Source of the DNA: an uncultured Planctomycetaceae bacterium
GTDB taxonomy: Bacteria > Planctomycetota > Planctomycetia > Planctomycetales > Planctomycetaceae
Direction of reading: 5' to 3'
DNA length: 64,000 nt
Assembly: GCA_943787265.1 (NCBI GenBank)
Contig: CALSLT010000050.1
Coordinates: 23,891 to 87,890, forward strand
Part shown: in pieces, positions 19,009 to 27,475 of the stretch
Position numbering within the stretch: the first letter of the stretch is position 1
Layout of the letters: each line of letters begins with the position of its first letter
Notes under the pieces: generated by a model
What the model was told of the DNA's origin: nothing
What the model saw: only the letters and a program-made list of their open reading frames with translations
Databases searched by the model: none
Translations under genes and position numbers: made by a program

Positions 19009-20307
19009 ATGGTTGCTCGAAGATTTCGGTGCGGACGCTTCGCTTTGATTGCTGGCCTGGCACTTTGCTCAATAATGGTTTCCTCGTCGACTGGACTTGC
19101 TCAGCGAACGAAAACAGCGGATGACAAGCCTCAGCCAGCCAGTGTACCGCCGCGTGACGTACGGTCGCGAAACTTTCTGCTTCACACAGACCTCAACGAT
19201 AAAGATGCCGAAGACTTGCTCGAACGGCTGGAGAACATGCTTCGACTGATCTCGAAGTATTGGGCACAGCCGAATCGAAAGACGATCGAGTGCTTTGTCG
19301 TTAAGGACTTAAATAATTGGCCGCCCAATTCGATCGCACCGGTTGGACTCGCGAGCATCCAGGGGAAAGCTGGAGTAACGGCAACAACTGTTCGGTCATT
19401 GGGCCGGCAGTTCGATGCAAAGGCCGTGGTCTATGCCTACGCCAATCGCGGCACGCCTCAACATGAAGCCGTGCATGCGTACTGCGGTCAGACGTTTGGC
19501 CGAACCGGTCCGCTCTGGTATTCCGAGGGTATGGCGGAGATGGGGAACTACTGGAACGAAGGCGACGCCAGCGTTAATTGTGGCCGGTACGTCGTGCAGT
19601 ACATTCATTCGTCGCCGCCGAAAACTTTGAACGCGATCGTGAATTCGAAAGAAGTTACGGGTGACTCGTGGCAGAACTACGCGTGGCGCTGGGCTCTTTG
19701 CCACCTGCTGGCGAACAATCCGAATTACCGTGACAGATTTCGCCCGCTCGGACTCGCCATGCTGACGGGACAACGAGCTTCGTTTAACAGCGCGTATGGC
19801 AGCATGGCTGAAGAGATTTCTTTCGAATACCTGTTTTTTCTCAAACACTTCGACATCGGCTACCGCGCCGACCTTGTGTTTTGGAACTGGAAGACAAAGT
19901 TCACTTCACCTCGCGGTTCAAGAAGACTAACGAGTTCCATTCAGTCGAAAGCTGGTTGGCAGGCTTCGCGTTGTCGTGTCAAAGCTGGGACAAAGTACGA
20001 ATACTCGGCATCCGGAAAATGGCAGGTCGATGAGAGCGCGGAACTGGTTGACGCTGGCGGTGCAGAAGACGGCCGTGGCCGCTTGATTGGAGCCATCTTC
20101 GACCGTCGCGAATACAAACTCGGTGAGCCGTTCGAACTCGGAGCATACGGCACGTTCACTCCGGAAGCCGACGGAGAACTCGTGCTCCGCTGCCAGGACG
20201 ACTGGCACAAGATCAACGACGGCAACTCCGGAAAGATGTCCGTCCTGATCAAACTCGAAGGCAGTGGGGACCCGTTACCAGATCCACGGAACAAAGCTCG
20301 GAGTTAG
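19009..20307 (+). CDS. Exported zinc-peptidase-like protein with a C-terminal lectin-like domain
   Basis: Start ATG 19009 with GAGGAG ten bases upstream (18993-18998) gives 432 residues with signal peptide GRFALIAGLALCSIMVSSS. The central domain has TPQHEAVHAYCGQTFG followed by PLWYSEGMAEMGNYW, matching the HExxH...E pattern of gluzincin peptidases with the glutamate in GMAE; proteins of this type in planctomycetes carry DUF1570-like labels. The C-terminal ~100 residues (VKAGTKYEYSASGKWQ ... GRGRLIGAIF ... EADGELVLRCQD ... NSGKMSVLIKL) resemble the PA-IL-type galactose-binding beta-sandwich. I infer a periplasmic or secreted hydrolase that binds glycans. Confidence 0.7.
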   Translation: MVARRFRCGRFALIAGLALCSIMVSSSTGLAQRTKTADDKPQPASVPPRDVRSRNFLLHTDLNDKDAEDLLERLENMLRLISKYWAQPNRKTIECFVVKDLNNWPPNSIAPVGLASIQGKAGVTATTVRSLGRQFDAKAVVYAYANRGTPQHEAVHAYCGQTFGRTGPLWYSEGMAEMGNYWNEGDASVNCGRYVVQYIHSSPPKTLNAIVNSKEVTGDSWQNYAWRWALCHLLANNPNYRDRFRPLGLAMLTGQRASFNSAYGSMAEEISFEYLFFLKHFDIGYRADLVFWNWKTKFTSPRGSRRLTSSIQSKAGWQASRCRVKAGTKYEYSASGKWQVDESAELVDAGGAEDGRGRLIGAIFDRREYKLGEPFELGAYGTFTPEADGELVLRCQDDWHKINDGNSGKMSVLIKLEGSGDPLPDPRNKARS

Positions 20308-20571
20308 GATGATGAAGCTTGCACCGGAAGAGCTTGCGATTGGTTACTTGGACTCGATTCCCGAAACTGTTTATTCGACGGCTGGTATCTCGCAGTGCTG
20401 TTCTTTGACTTCGGCAGATGGTTAGTTTTCGAGCGTCTGATGGATACTCATTGAGTTATAGAAAGTTTTGACGTTCTGGAAGACGCTGAGTTTTGCCAGA
20501 GTGATGTTCTTGATGAATTCGACCTTCGTCTGCCCATGCCTGGGCGATTAGAAGAATCGCTCCGTGACAAT

Positions 20572-21264
20572 TCATTCTGTCCCGTCTTCGACTTTTGTAA
20601 ATCGCACAAAGTATGACTCGTCCAGCAGATCTTTCTTTTCTTCAACTTGCTGGAACCCTGTTGCGACGATTTCTTTCGTGAAGACTTCCTGGCCAGCCCG
20701 GACATGACCAAGAGTCCATTCACGACTTTCTCCTTCAATTCGATGAAAGTCGATCAGAACGACCTGTCCTTCAGGTTTCAATGCCCGGTGAATCGATCGC
20801 ATGGTCTTCGTCGGAAATTCAAAGTGATGGTAGGTGTCGCAGATAAAAGCCAGGTCGATTGATGCTGGTGGCAGGTTGGCCGAGTCAGGTTTGCAGACGA
20901 CTCCAACGACATTTTTCAGACCTGCCTTTTGTGAAGTCAGTTCAGCGTGCTTCACAAACTTCTCAGCGATGTCGACTGCAAAGATGCTGCCTTTGGGACC
21001 TACTTCTTTGCCAAACAGTCTGGTGAACAGCCCCGTTCCTGCCCCGATGTCAGCCACAGTCATGCTTGGCTTGAGACCGATGGCTTTAATGATTTCGTGG
21101 CGATGATCGAAAGCGTCTCGGCCTTCCTTTTCAAATCGCCCAATGAACTGTTCGGCATTCGGGTTCTTGAAGGACTTATTTATGCCGGGATTGACGCTTT
21201 CGTCTTGGGCAAGAAGAACGGTCGAAGTAAAAATTGTCAGAGCAAATAGGATTGAATGCTTCAT
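20572..21264 (-). CDS. Exported SAM-dependent methyltransferase
   Basis: A 230-residue class I methyltransferase: VADIGAGTGLFTRLFG is SAM motif I, IFAVDIAEKF motif II, and LAFICDTYHHFEFP motif IV, followed by KPEGQVVLIDFHR. Unusually it starts with a Sec signal peptide (MKHSILFALTIFTSTVLLAQ), suggesting a location outside the cytoplasm where SAM is not expected. ATG 21264 is chosen because it opens the signal peptide; the frame is open further upstream to 21363 without recognisable sequence. The substrate is unknown. Divergent from the peroxidase gene at 21433. Confidence 0.82.
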   Translation of the reverse strand: MKHSILFALTIFTSTVLLAQDESVNPGINKSFKNPNAEQFIGRFEKEGRDAFDHRHEIIKAIGLKPSMTVADIGAGTGLFTRLFGKEVGPKGSIFAVDIAEKFVKHAELTSQKAGLKNVVGVVCKPDSANLPPASIDLAFICDTYHHFEFPTKTMRSIHRALKPEGQVVLIDFHRIEGESREWTLGHVRAGQEVFTKEIVATGFQQVEEKKDLLDESYFVRFTKVEDGTE

Positions 21265-21432
21265 TCTGAGAATCTTATCCGTTTGATGATCTGGGTGACG
21301 TTTGCAGAATCGTATTGTAGAAATCGGTTCGATCGCATTCACGCGCTGGGCCAGAAACTTCATGGATGACGGTGAAAGCTAATTCACGGCGCACATCTAT
21401 CTGACACGCGAATTCAGAATCAGAGAACTCCA

Positions 21433-22431
21433 ATGCACCGTTTGCTGACCATCAGCTTAATCATCTGTCTGTCGTCCAAATCGTTAGCAGAAGAACGGAA
21501 GACGTCTGACTCAGAACTTGTTCCTTTGCCACGCGAAGTAAAGGCTCCGAAAAGTAATCCGACGACTCCGGCCAAGGTCGAACTCGGCAAGAAGCTGTTC
21601 TTCGATTCTCGTCTTTCCGGCGACAACAAAATGAGTTGTGCCACATGTCACATGCCAGGGAAGGCATACGGCGATGGACTTGCTTTGTCGCCTGGCTCTG
21701 ACGGCACACCGTTGGAAAGAAACACTCAGACCTGTCTGAATGTCGGATTCTTCAAGTCGTTCTTCTGGGATGGGCGAGCGAAAAGCTTAGAAGAGCAGGC
21801 TCTTGGCCCGATCGAATCAAAAGTCGAGATGAATCAGGGGCTGGATGAACTCGAATCAGAACTGGCAGCGATTCCTGGATACGTGACGGAGTTCAGAAAT
21901 GTCTTCGGAACCAAACCCAACCGTGACGGGATCGCAAAATCTCTGGCAGCATTTCAAAGAACGCTCGTGACTGAACCTTCCCCGTTTGACAGGTTTCTTG
22001 CGGGCGACAAAGACGCTCTTTCTGATGAATCTAAACGAGGCCTGGAACTGTTTCGTGGCGACGCTGGCTGTGTCGAGTGTCACAACGGACCACTGTTGAG
22101 CGATGGAAAGTTTTATCGGCTTGGCGTGTCATTCAAAGATCAAGGTCGATCGAAGGTTACCGGTAAGACGGAAGATCGATACAGATTCCGGACACCGAGT
22201 CTTCGTAACATTTCCGAGACTGGCCCTTACATGCACGACGGCTCACAAAAGACGCTCGAAGAAGTCGTGACGTTTTATTTTCGTGGCATTCCTGCTTCAG
22301 GTCCGAATGGTTTGAGTCTGGATACTGAAGCACTCGATTTCCTGAGTTTCTCAGACATCGATGCGATGGTCGAGTTTCTAAAATCGCTATCAGGCAAAGT
22401 CCCGAAGATCACGCCGCCGAAACTTCCGTGA
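21433..22431 (+). CDS. Di-haem cytochrome c peroxidase family protein (MauG/CcpA-like)
   Basis: A 332-residue exported protein (signal peptide MHRLLTISLIICLSSKSLA) with two c-type haem sites, CATCHMPG (residues ~73) and CVECHNGP (~213), the arrangement of bacterial di-haem peroxidases. Further family features: GKKLFFDSRLSGDNKMSC before the first haem, NTQTCLNVGFFKSFFWDGRA, and RTPSLRNISETGPYMHDGS with a distal Met or His. It would reduce hydrogen peroxide in the periplasm with electrons from cytochrome c, or oxidise another protein as MauG does. Confidence 0.9.
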   Translation: MHRLLTISLIICLSSKSLAEERKTSDSELVPLPREVKAPKSNPTTPAKVELGKKLFFDSRLSGDNKMSCATCHMPGKAYGDGLALSPGSDGTPLERNTQTCLNVGFFKSFFWDGRAKSLEEQALGPIESKVEMNQGLDELESELAAIPGYVTEFRNVFGTKPNRDGIAKSLAAFQRTLVTEPSPFDRFLAGDKDALSDESKRGLELFRGDAGCVECHNGPLLSDGKFYRLGVSFKDQGRSKVTGKTEDRYRFRTPSLRNISETGPYMHDGSQKTLEEVVTFYFRGIPASGPNGLSLDTEALDFLSFSDIDAMVEFLKSLSGKVPKITPPKLP

Positions 22432-22569
22432 CTGCATCATCAGCTTTCAGACTGCGTCTTAGATCTGGACAGCAGTAGGAGTGGGGCTGCGATCATGGCA
22501 ACGTGCATAGCCCATTGCGAACCGTCCAAGCCTCGATCGATGGCGCATTGCGAAAGCCTGCAAGGAAAC

Positions 22570-22779
22570 TCAAAAGGAGCCTTCACGGATCGCTTTTTCG
22601 ACCTTCGAGCGAGCTTGTATCAGTGTATTGACGCTGCGAGAAATATCTTCAGGTCCGTCCGAGTAAAAGTCGCCAACGTTTCTCTGCTCCAGCTCATCAG
22701 CAAGCATTCGAAACGAGATCGCAATATCGTCGAGCGTCCGTGAATGATCACGCAATTCGTCCGGGGGCTTTTGAGTCAT
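22570..22779 (-). CDS. Small hypothetical helical protein
   Basis: 69 residues, acidic and mostly helical (LDDIAISFRMLADELEQRN; SVNTLIQARSKVEKAIREG), no signal peptide or cysteines. The sequence is coherent and protein-like, but the ribosome site is weak and no family is recognised. Could be a small DNA- or protein-binding helper. Confidence 0.45.
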   Translation of the reverse strand: MTQKPPDELRDHSRTLDDIAISFRMLADELEQRNVGDFYSDGPEDISRSVNTLIQARSKVEKAIREGSF

Positions 22780-22855
22780 TTTGTTTCACTGGTCCGTAAG
22801 CAAAGGGGGATCACCAATCATGAATTCCAAGCACCATAACTTCCCCAACTCAAAC

Positions 22856-22888
22856 AAAAAAACGGGCACCCGATTTCTCAGGTGCCCG
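22856..22888 (-). terminator. Rho-independent terminator of the 23.4-22.9 kb minus-strand gene
   Basis: Perfect 8-bp stem (CGGGCACC 22863-22870 with GGTGCCCG 22881-22888), loop of ten, followed on the minus strand by seven T (A at 22856-22862). It lies 32 bases beyond the stop of the gene at 22920. Confidence 0.88.
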
Positions 22889-22919
22889 CTTCGATTTCAC
22901 GAGGCTTGTCGATCGTCAG

Positions 22920-23387
22920 TTACTTCTTGGCTTTCTTCTTAACTTCAAATCCTTTGTCGAATGCTTTGTCCGCGAATACGAGTGCGAGTTGGTCGTCGCT
23001 CTTCGCATTTTTGACTTTGCCTTGGCATTTGCCACAACAGAAGGCGACCGAGACGCCGCTCACCTTGACCGTCTTCGTCGAATCAATGCCTCCTCCAGAC
23101 AACGGACACTTGACCTGTTTTGCTTGGCTCGTCTGGAAGAGTTGATGGTTAGCCTTCGTCGCGAACTTCGAGGAGTCCTTTTCGAATTTCGCCTTGCAGT
23201 TGTTGCAGCAAACGTACGCCTTGGCTTTCCTGTATGAAACTGAAACAGCCTTGGCGATTTCAATTTCTTTGTCGGCGACGACACATTTCACCGTGGTGAC
23301 CTTCTTCGTTTTTTCTTCAGCCTGAGTATTCGTCAGAGCAATGATCAAAGCGAGACAGGCACCGCTAAGCAGCATGATATTCTTCAT
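22920..23387 (-). CDS. Exported cysteine-rich metal-binding protein with two YHS/TRASH-like repeats
   Basis: A 155-residue protein starting at ATG 23387 with AAGGAA eight bases upstream and a signal peptide (MKNIMLLSGACLALIIALTN). Two similar halves each carry a VxCxxCxxK cluster: YVCCNNCKAKFEKDSSKF and AFCCGKCQGKVKNAKSDD, plus KCPLSGGGID. This spacing is like YHS/TRASH domains that bind copper or other soft metals. The second half follows a KCPLSG motif common in planctomycete exported proteins. The neighbour upstream (23.9 kb) is also cysteine-rich, suggesting a joint role in periplasmic metal handling. Confidence 0.75.
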   Translation of the reverse strand: MKNIMLLSGACLALIIALTNTQAEEKTKKVTTVKCVVADKEIEIAKAVSVSYRKAKAYVCCNNCKAKFEKDSSKFATKANHQLFQTSQAKQVKCPLSGGGIDSTKTVKVSGVSVAFCCGKCQGKVKNAKSDDQLALVFADKAFDKGFEVKKKAKK

Positions 23388-23517
23388 TGTGTAGTTCCTT
23401 CTGAACTCGATTGAATTTGAGATTCGTCTACGCAAAGCAAGCATGACGAGCTTCAGCGGCAGCCCTGGTGTCCAGGACATTACGGCACTTGAGAACTCGA
23501 TCACGCACGGCGGATCG

Positions 23518-23958
23518 TTAGTTCAACCAGACACAATGGATCGCATGCAGACGAAGCCCGGGCGATTGGTTGGTGATCTCAATTTTCAGCGGCGCCGGAA
23601 TAGGCGGCTGGGCAACTGCAAAAATTGAGTCTTGAGACGTAAGAATGGACTCGAGGTGTAGCTCTCGTCGAAACTCAGTTGCAGGTCGTTCCTGCGGATT
23701 TTTTTTGCAGTGGCAGGTGCAGCGTTCAAGAGACGACTGAATCGACTTGGCTTTTGCAGCAGCACAGTGCTTGCAACCAGTTGGCTGGGCTTCTGTCTGT
23801 GTGCAGCACGATTTCGATTGAGCGTCGGACTTGTCGACTGAAACCGAGCAACAGGATTTCTGTCCTGATTGGCAGCAAGTTCCTCTCGCAAACGACTGCA
23901 ACTGCAAGGGCAGCGTGAGAGCAAGCAAGATTGCGATTGGAATTCGACATCGAAACAT
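23518..23958 (-). CDS. Exported cysteine-rich hypothetical protein
   Basis: 146 residues: signal peptide (IPIAILLALTLPLQLQSFA), then 14 cysteines in about 60 residues arranged as CCxxG, SCCS, SCCT, GCKHC and RCTCHC, followed by a proline-rich tail. Clustered CC and CxC pairs suggest metal or disulfide binding. No family is recognised. It is on the same strand 130 bases upstream of the two-repeat metal-binding protein and may be co-transcribed with it. Confidence 0.65.
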   Translation of the reverse strand: MFRCRIPIAILLALTLPLQLQSFARGTCCQSGQKSCCSVSVDKSDAQSKSCCTQTEAQPTGCKHCAAAKAKSIQSSLERCTCHCKKNPQERPATEFRRELHLESILTSQDSIFAVAQPPIPAPLKIEITNQSPGLRLHAIHCVWLN

Positions 23959-24250
23959 CAGGGGATCCTGTGTCGGTCAATGACTCACGAAATCAGAGTA
24001 CCGCAGTCAATCTGTACGATGCAAGAGCCGTGGATGGAGGTTGAATTCGAGTCATTTGTTTGAGCTGCTGTTCGATGGGGATGTCTTGGATTCAGGGTGG
24101 CTCGATTCGGCAGTTCTGGGCTGGGGACTGATGAGAATTATATTTTTTGGGGCAGGGCGGCAGGAAATTCAGAAATTCTCAGAAGGCATTTTGAGGACGA
24201 TTTCAACGGTAGCACGAGCTGATTTCTTCAGGATGCTCGCAAAACAACGA

Positions 24251-24280
24251 AAGCCGTTAACCCTTTGAGGTTAACGGCTT
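24251..24280 (-). terminator. Terminator after the tRNA-Arg fragment
   Basis: Perfect 12-bp stem (AAGCCGTTAACC with GGTTAACGGCTT), loop of six, followed on the minus strand by TCGTTGTTTT. It sits seven bases past the tRNA 3' end, so it is the original tRNA-Arg terminator left in place. Confidence 0.8.
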
Positions 24281-24286
24281 AAATAG

Positions 24287-24333
24287 CACGCCCGGTAGGA
24301 CTCGAACCTACGACCGCCGGATTAGAAATCCGG
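24287..24333 (-). tRNA. 3' fragment of tRNA-Arg(UCU); probable integration (att) site remnant
   Basis: On the minus strand the anticodon stem-loop CCGGA-TTTCTAA-TCCGG (anticodon TCT, 24324-24326), variable loop, T arm GTAGG-TTCGAGT-CCTAC and 3' acceptor strand CGGGCGT with discriminator G are all intact. The 5' half is missing: no D arm and no ACGCCCG partner is found upstream (above 24334). CCA is not encoded. A clean break at the anticodon stem is what tyrosine recombinases leave at the far end of an element integrated into a tRNA gene. No full copy was seen in the rest of the window. Confidence 0.85.
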
Positions 24334-24401
24334 TGGCTGAAGAACGTAACTGCGGATCGAGTCGCCAGTTACAACAGATCGAGAATGTCGGGGTGCCCAC
24401 T

Positions 24402-24557
24402 ATGGTGCCGTGCTTCACGAAAACAGAAAACGACATAGAAATCGACACTGAACTCGCCCAGGTTGTCGAGGCGTGGCCAGCTCTACCGCAACCCCTGAAA
24501 CAGGGCATCCTCGCGATGATTCAGGCCGCGGATTCCGGCGAAGAATCCGTCCGATAG
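24402..24557 (+). CDS. Short ORF beside the att fragment, possible C-terminal remnant of an integrase-associated protein
   Basis: About 51 residues (MVPCFTKTENDIEIDTEL then QVVEAWPALPQPLKQGILAM). The second half resembles short 'VVxAWPxLPxxLKxGILAM' tails seen at the ends of planctomycete tyrosine recombinases or as their small partners; this is from memory and unverified. The frame is open upstream into the tRNA fragment, as expected for a gene cut at the att site. It overlaps the 3' end of the minus-strand gene by 37 bases. Confidence 0.4.
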   Translation: MVPCFTKTENDIEIDTELAQVVEAWPALPQPLKQGILAMIQAADSGEESVR

Positions 24558-25615
24558 TATCCGCCACTGCCATCCCTCACCCAGACAATCAAGTTCCGAT
24601 CACGCAGTTGGGTGAGGTCTCGTTTTGCCGTGCGAGGGCTGACTTCGAAATGCTCTTCCAGCATCGACCGCTGCAGACGTTCGCCATTCTCGATCTCTGA
24701 CAACACCCATCGTTGCCTGTCGTTCAGTGACAGATCGACATCGACTGCAGTGCCATCAGTTTTGGCACCGATGCCAATTGCAGTGCCATTCTGTTTGGCA
24801 CCGGTATCACGAGTAGTGCCATTCGCCGTGCAATTTCCGCCGTCCATGATCTGCACTTTGATCCACGAGGCCAGTTGATAGCCCTGCTCGTTTCGTAACA
24901 GAACATCGTCTCGACCGCAGACCACCTGATGAGAGCGCTGTAACCGTTCGCTGCAGTTATTTCGAAATCGCCTGATGCATCCTGTCAGCGAGTTCTGCGA
25001 TTCGAAACCCGCGGCTTCCGCAAGTTCAGACAGACTCATGGCGATGTACCTGTCATTTCTGAGGACGGACAGGGTTCGCAGAACTTTGAGGGTCCGGCCA
25101 TATCCCGTATCAGTCATCACACGAATGCCGAGCAGTTCGGCTCGATCGTGGTAAATCTTCAGCATGCCGCCTGAGAATGCCCCTGCTGCAATGCTGGTCT
25201 CTTTGACGTTCCCCGAGTTTCCCAGCGTTCCGCGAATCGCTTTTGCCAGCAGATGGCTGTCGGTTGGATTCTTAGCCGCGAATCCTTGAGCCCCTTTCTT
25301 CAGATAGTCAGCGACATAATTCAGACAGGCAACTTGGCCATCCATGATCATCACGGGAGTCCTGGCCGGGATTCTCTTCTTATAAAGTTCCTCCAGCAGG
25401 TGATAGCCATGCACGCGGTCCAGCCTGGCGTCCTGTCGTTTTGCCGGCAACTCGATGTCGATCAGGATGTAGTCATACGAGCCAGCGGTGGCGAGTCGGA
25501 CCGCCTGCTGTTTCGAGCGAGCCCGGTCGAATCCGTGCCCCAGCGAGTCCAGCGTATCGTCAATAATGTCCATTACCTCGTCGTCGTTCGTCACGATGAG
25601 AGCTTTGCGATTCAT
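24521..25615 (-). CDS. Response-regulator-like protein with C-terminal DeoR-type helix-turn-helix
   Basis: 364 residues. Residues 1-125 look like a receiver domain: MNRKALIVTNDDEVMDIID (acidic pocket), DYILIDIELP (phosphoacceptor Asp in the expected strand), and YLKKGAQGFAAK (switch Lys). A middle winged-helix-like part (MSLSELAEAAGFESQNSLTG) is followed by a Gly/Thr linker made of 11-residue repeats (NGTAIGIGAK) and a C-terminal HTH (LLEEHFEVSPRTAKRDLTQL). The DeoR-like wing suggests DNA binding. No kinase gene lies nearby. Its position next to the tRNA remnant and an extra ssb suggests it belongs to a mobile island. Confidence 0.65.
   Translation of the reverse strand: MNRKALIVTNDDEVMDIIDDTLDSLGHGFDRARSKQQAVRLATAGSYDYILIDIELPAKRQDARLDRVHGYHLLEELYKKRIPARTPVMIMDGQVACLNYVADYLKKGAQGFAAKNPTDSHLLAKAIRGTLGNSGNVKETSIAAGAFSGGMLKIYHDRAELLGIRVMTDTGYGRTLKVLRTLSVLRNDRYIAMSLSELAEAAGFESQNSLTGCIRRFRNNCSERLQRSHQVVCGRDDVLLRNEQGYQLASWIKVQIMDGGNCTANGTTRDTGAKQNGTAIGIGAKTDGTAVDVDLSLNDRQRWVLSEIENGERLQRSMLEEHFEVSPRTAKRDLTQLRDRNLIVWVRDGSGGYYRTDSSPESAA
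24747..24828 (-). repeat. 33-bp in-frame tandem repeat inside the regulator gene
   Basis: Two full and one partial copy of a 33-base unit starting GCAGTGCCAT (plus strand), differing at a few positions. Being a multiple of three, it adds or removes 11 residues in the interdomain linker without breaking the frame. Confidence 0.8.
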
Positions 25616-25768
25616 AGCTATTGCCTAAACGGTGCAGGGATTCACAGGAGAGCCCGACTGACCGGCGCGCACCGTTGGCGCAGCCGGCCTAGCAGGAGGA
25701 GGAGAGAGACGAGATTGCTCAGGATGATTCAGTCTCTGTGGTTTTCAGCGACTGGCGTCGACCAACGC

Positions 25769-26191
25769 TCAGAATGTCGCGCTCATCTCGACGCCGACTC
25801 CGAACGAGTCGTCGTCCGACGTTGCCGAGGGCTCGTTGACCGGTTGGCCTGCATGGTTACTTGGCAGCATGGTCATGTTCTCGCCGACGACCTTGAGCTT
25901 TGATCGCTTCTGGCCCGACTTCTTGTCGGTCCACTGCTCGAGTTCAAGCCGCCCCTCAATGAGAACTCCGCTGCCTTTCGATAGGTACTCGGCGGCGACT
26001 TCTGCCTGCCGCCCCCACATCGTGATGTCGATGAACGTCGCCTCTTCCTTTCGTTTGTTCGACTTCTTGTCGAACCACGACCGATTCACGGCCAGCCCAA
26101 GTTCGCACACGGCCGTACCGCGTGGTGTGTGCCGCAGCTCGACGTTACGAGTCAGGTTCCCCATCACGACTACTTTGTTGAATGACGCCAT
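25769..26191 (-). CDS. ssb: Single-stranded DNA-binding protein
   Basis: 140 residues with the SSB OB fold: MASFNKVVVMGNLTRNVELR, VCELGLAVNR, TFIDITMWGRQAEVAAEYL, GSGVLIEGRLELEQW and KLKVVGENM. The usual acidic C-terminal tip DDDIPF is absent; the chain ends GVGVEMSATF, so it may not recruit the host repair proteins that bind that tip. Extra ssb genes are typical of plasmids, phages and integrative elements, which fits the nearby att remnant. A chromosomal ssb probably exists elsewhere. Confidence 0.92.
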   Translation of the reverse strand: MASFNKVVVMGNLTRNVELRHTPRGTAVCELGLAVNRSWFDKKSNKRKEEATFIDITMWGRQAEVAAEYLSKGSGVLIEGRLELEQWTDKKSGQKRSKLKVVGENMTMLPSNHAGQPVNEPSATSDDDSFGVGVEMSATF

Positions 26192-27064
26192 TGGATACTT
26201 CTCCCCATTGATGAATGCTGTTCAAAACGAAAACTTGATTGATGTTCGTTTCGAATCGGGGAGGTGGCACATCGAAGCGAGTGCCAGTGTGTTCTCGCGC
26301 AAAGGCGACTGCGCGGTAGCGTGCGTCAGTACAAAGCATCTCGTCGATCCTCGCCCCGAAGGCTTTCGGTGTTGGTCGTGAACTGTGTGGTGAGACCAGG
26401 TCACGGGGCTTGCTTGAGGTGGCCAATCCGATGGCCGACATGTTCCGTTTCGTGTTGGGCCTCAGGCTATCGACGGGACGCAGGTTGGCAAGCAAGAATT
26501 CGTCGAGTTTTTGTCAGGTGGGACAACTGTGTGTCCCACCTGTGTGGTATGAGGTAGATCAGTTGCGGTATTGGCAAGACCGGCCGAGCCAGTTTTGATT
26601 CTGTCCCTCTTCATATGTTTGATGCAGCTTCTGCAAGTCGAGAGCTTTCTATCCCAAAATTTGCGAAGCTCCACTCGGTTGGTGTCGACCGGTGCGGCGA
26701 AAATTGATGACAGGTGAATACGCTGGGACAGGTTCTCGTGCTATCAGTTTGACCGCACTTCCAAAATGTGTCGGCTAAATCAATCATTCATCGTTCGCCT
26801 GATCGTCGCGTGTATAAGTCTGCTCCGGAGTCGGTTGTTCGGTCGTTCTTTCTCGACTGTCGCTCGGAATCAGACCGCGTAATACCAGACCAGACACCCA
26901 GCACACGCGAATGGAGACGCCGATGGTCAGCGGCCGTGATGTTGAGAAGCTAACCATCTCGGTGAAAATGCGGCCTTCTGGAAAATTCCTGTTAACGATT
27001 TGCCGGGGCGCACGGCATACCGGCAAATGGGAGTCTCCCCGTATGTCACTGTTAGCGTTGAAGC
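26192..27064. other. Gene-poor stretch upstream of ssb; one strong hairpin
   Basis: No convincing gene in 870 bases: the open frames on either strand lack family features and ribosome sites. It contains a perfect 11-bp hairpin, CAGGTGGGACA (26515-26525) with TGTCCCACCTG (26532-26542) and a six-base loop. No T tract follows, so it is more likely a dispersed palindrome than a terminator. Confidence 0.6.
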
Positions 27065-27361
27065 ATGAATCCTGACCTGAAACGAGCGCAATTTGCCCAA
27101 TGCTGGCTTGAGGCTGAGCCTTCGGTCTCGGCCTACGTGTTCGCGTCCGTCACTGGGTTTCATGATGCCGAAGACGTCGTTCAACGAATCGCTCAGGAGC
27201 TGGCACGTCGGTTTGATGAGTATGACTCAAGTCGGCCATTCGTTGGCTGGGTGCTGTGGATCGCCAAGTCCCGGGTGATTGATTTCTACAGGGCTCAGGG
27301 ATCGCACGCGGGTTGTTTTCTCGGACGGTCAGGCGAGTCAAATGCTTGGCGGAGCGCATAG
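27065..27361 (+). pseudogene. ECF sigma factor fragment (region 2 only)
   Basis: The first ~75 residues match planctomycete ECF sigma factors: ASVTGFHDAEDVVQRIAQ and SSRPFVGWVLWIAKSRVIDFY, i.e. sigma region 2 (core-binding and -10 recognition). After DFYRAQG the sequence turns to unrelated residues and stops; region 4 is missing and not found in other frames. The ATG at 27065 is plausible. Probably a non-functional relic. Confidence 0.7.
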
Positions 27362-27475
27362 GAAATGTCCGCAGTCATGAATGCCGGTCGTGGGAGGATA
27401 CCGCGAGCCTGCCGGGACGGTCGGATGGCTCGTACAATCTGTTTCGTATTCTGATGGACCTCCCGAGAGACTGCC

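Noticed and set aside
26145..26495. A 116-residue minus-strand ORF upstream of ssb
   Set aside because: No motif, no ribosome site, and its 3' end overlaps the ssb start; composition is like random frames.
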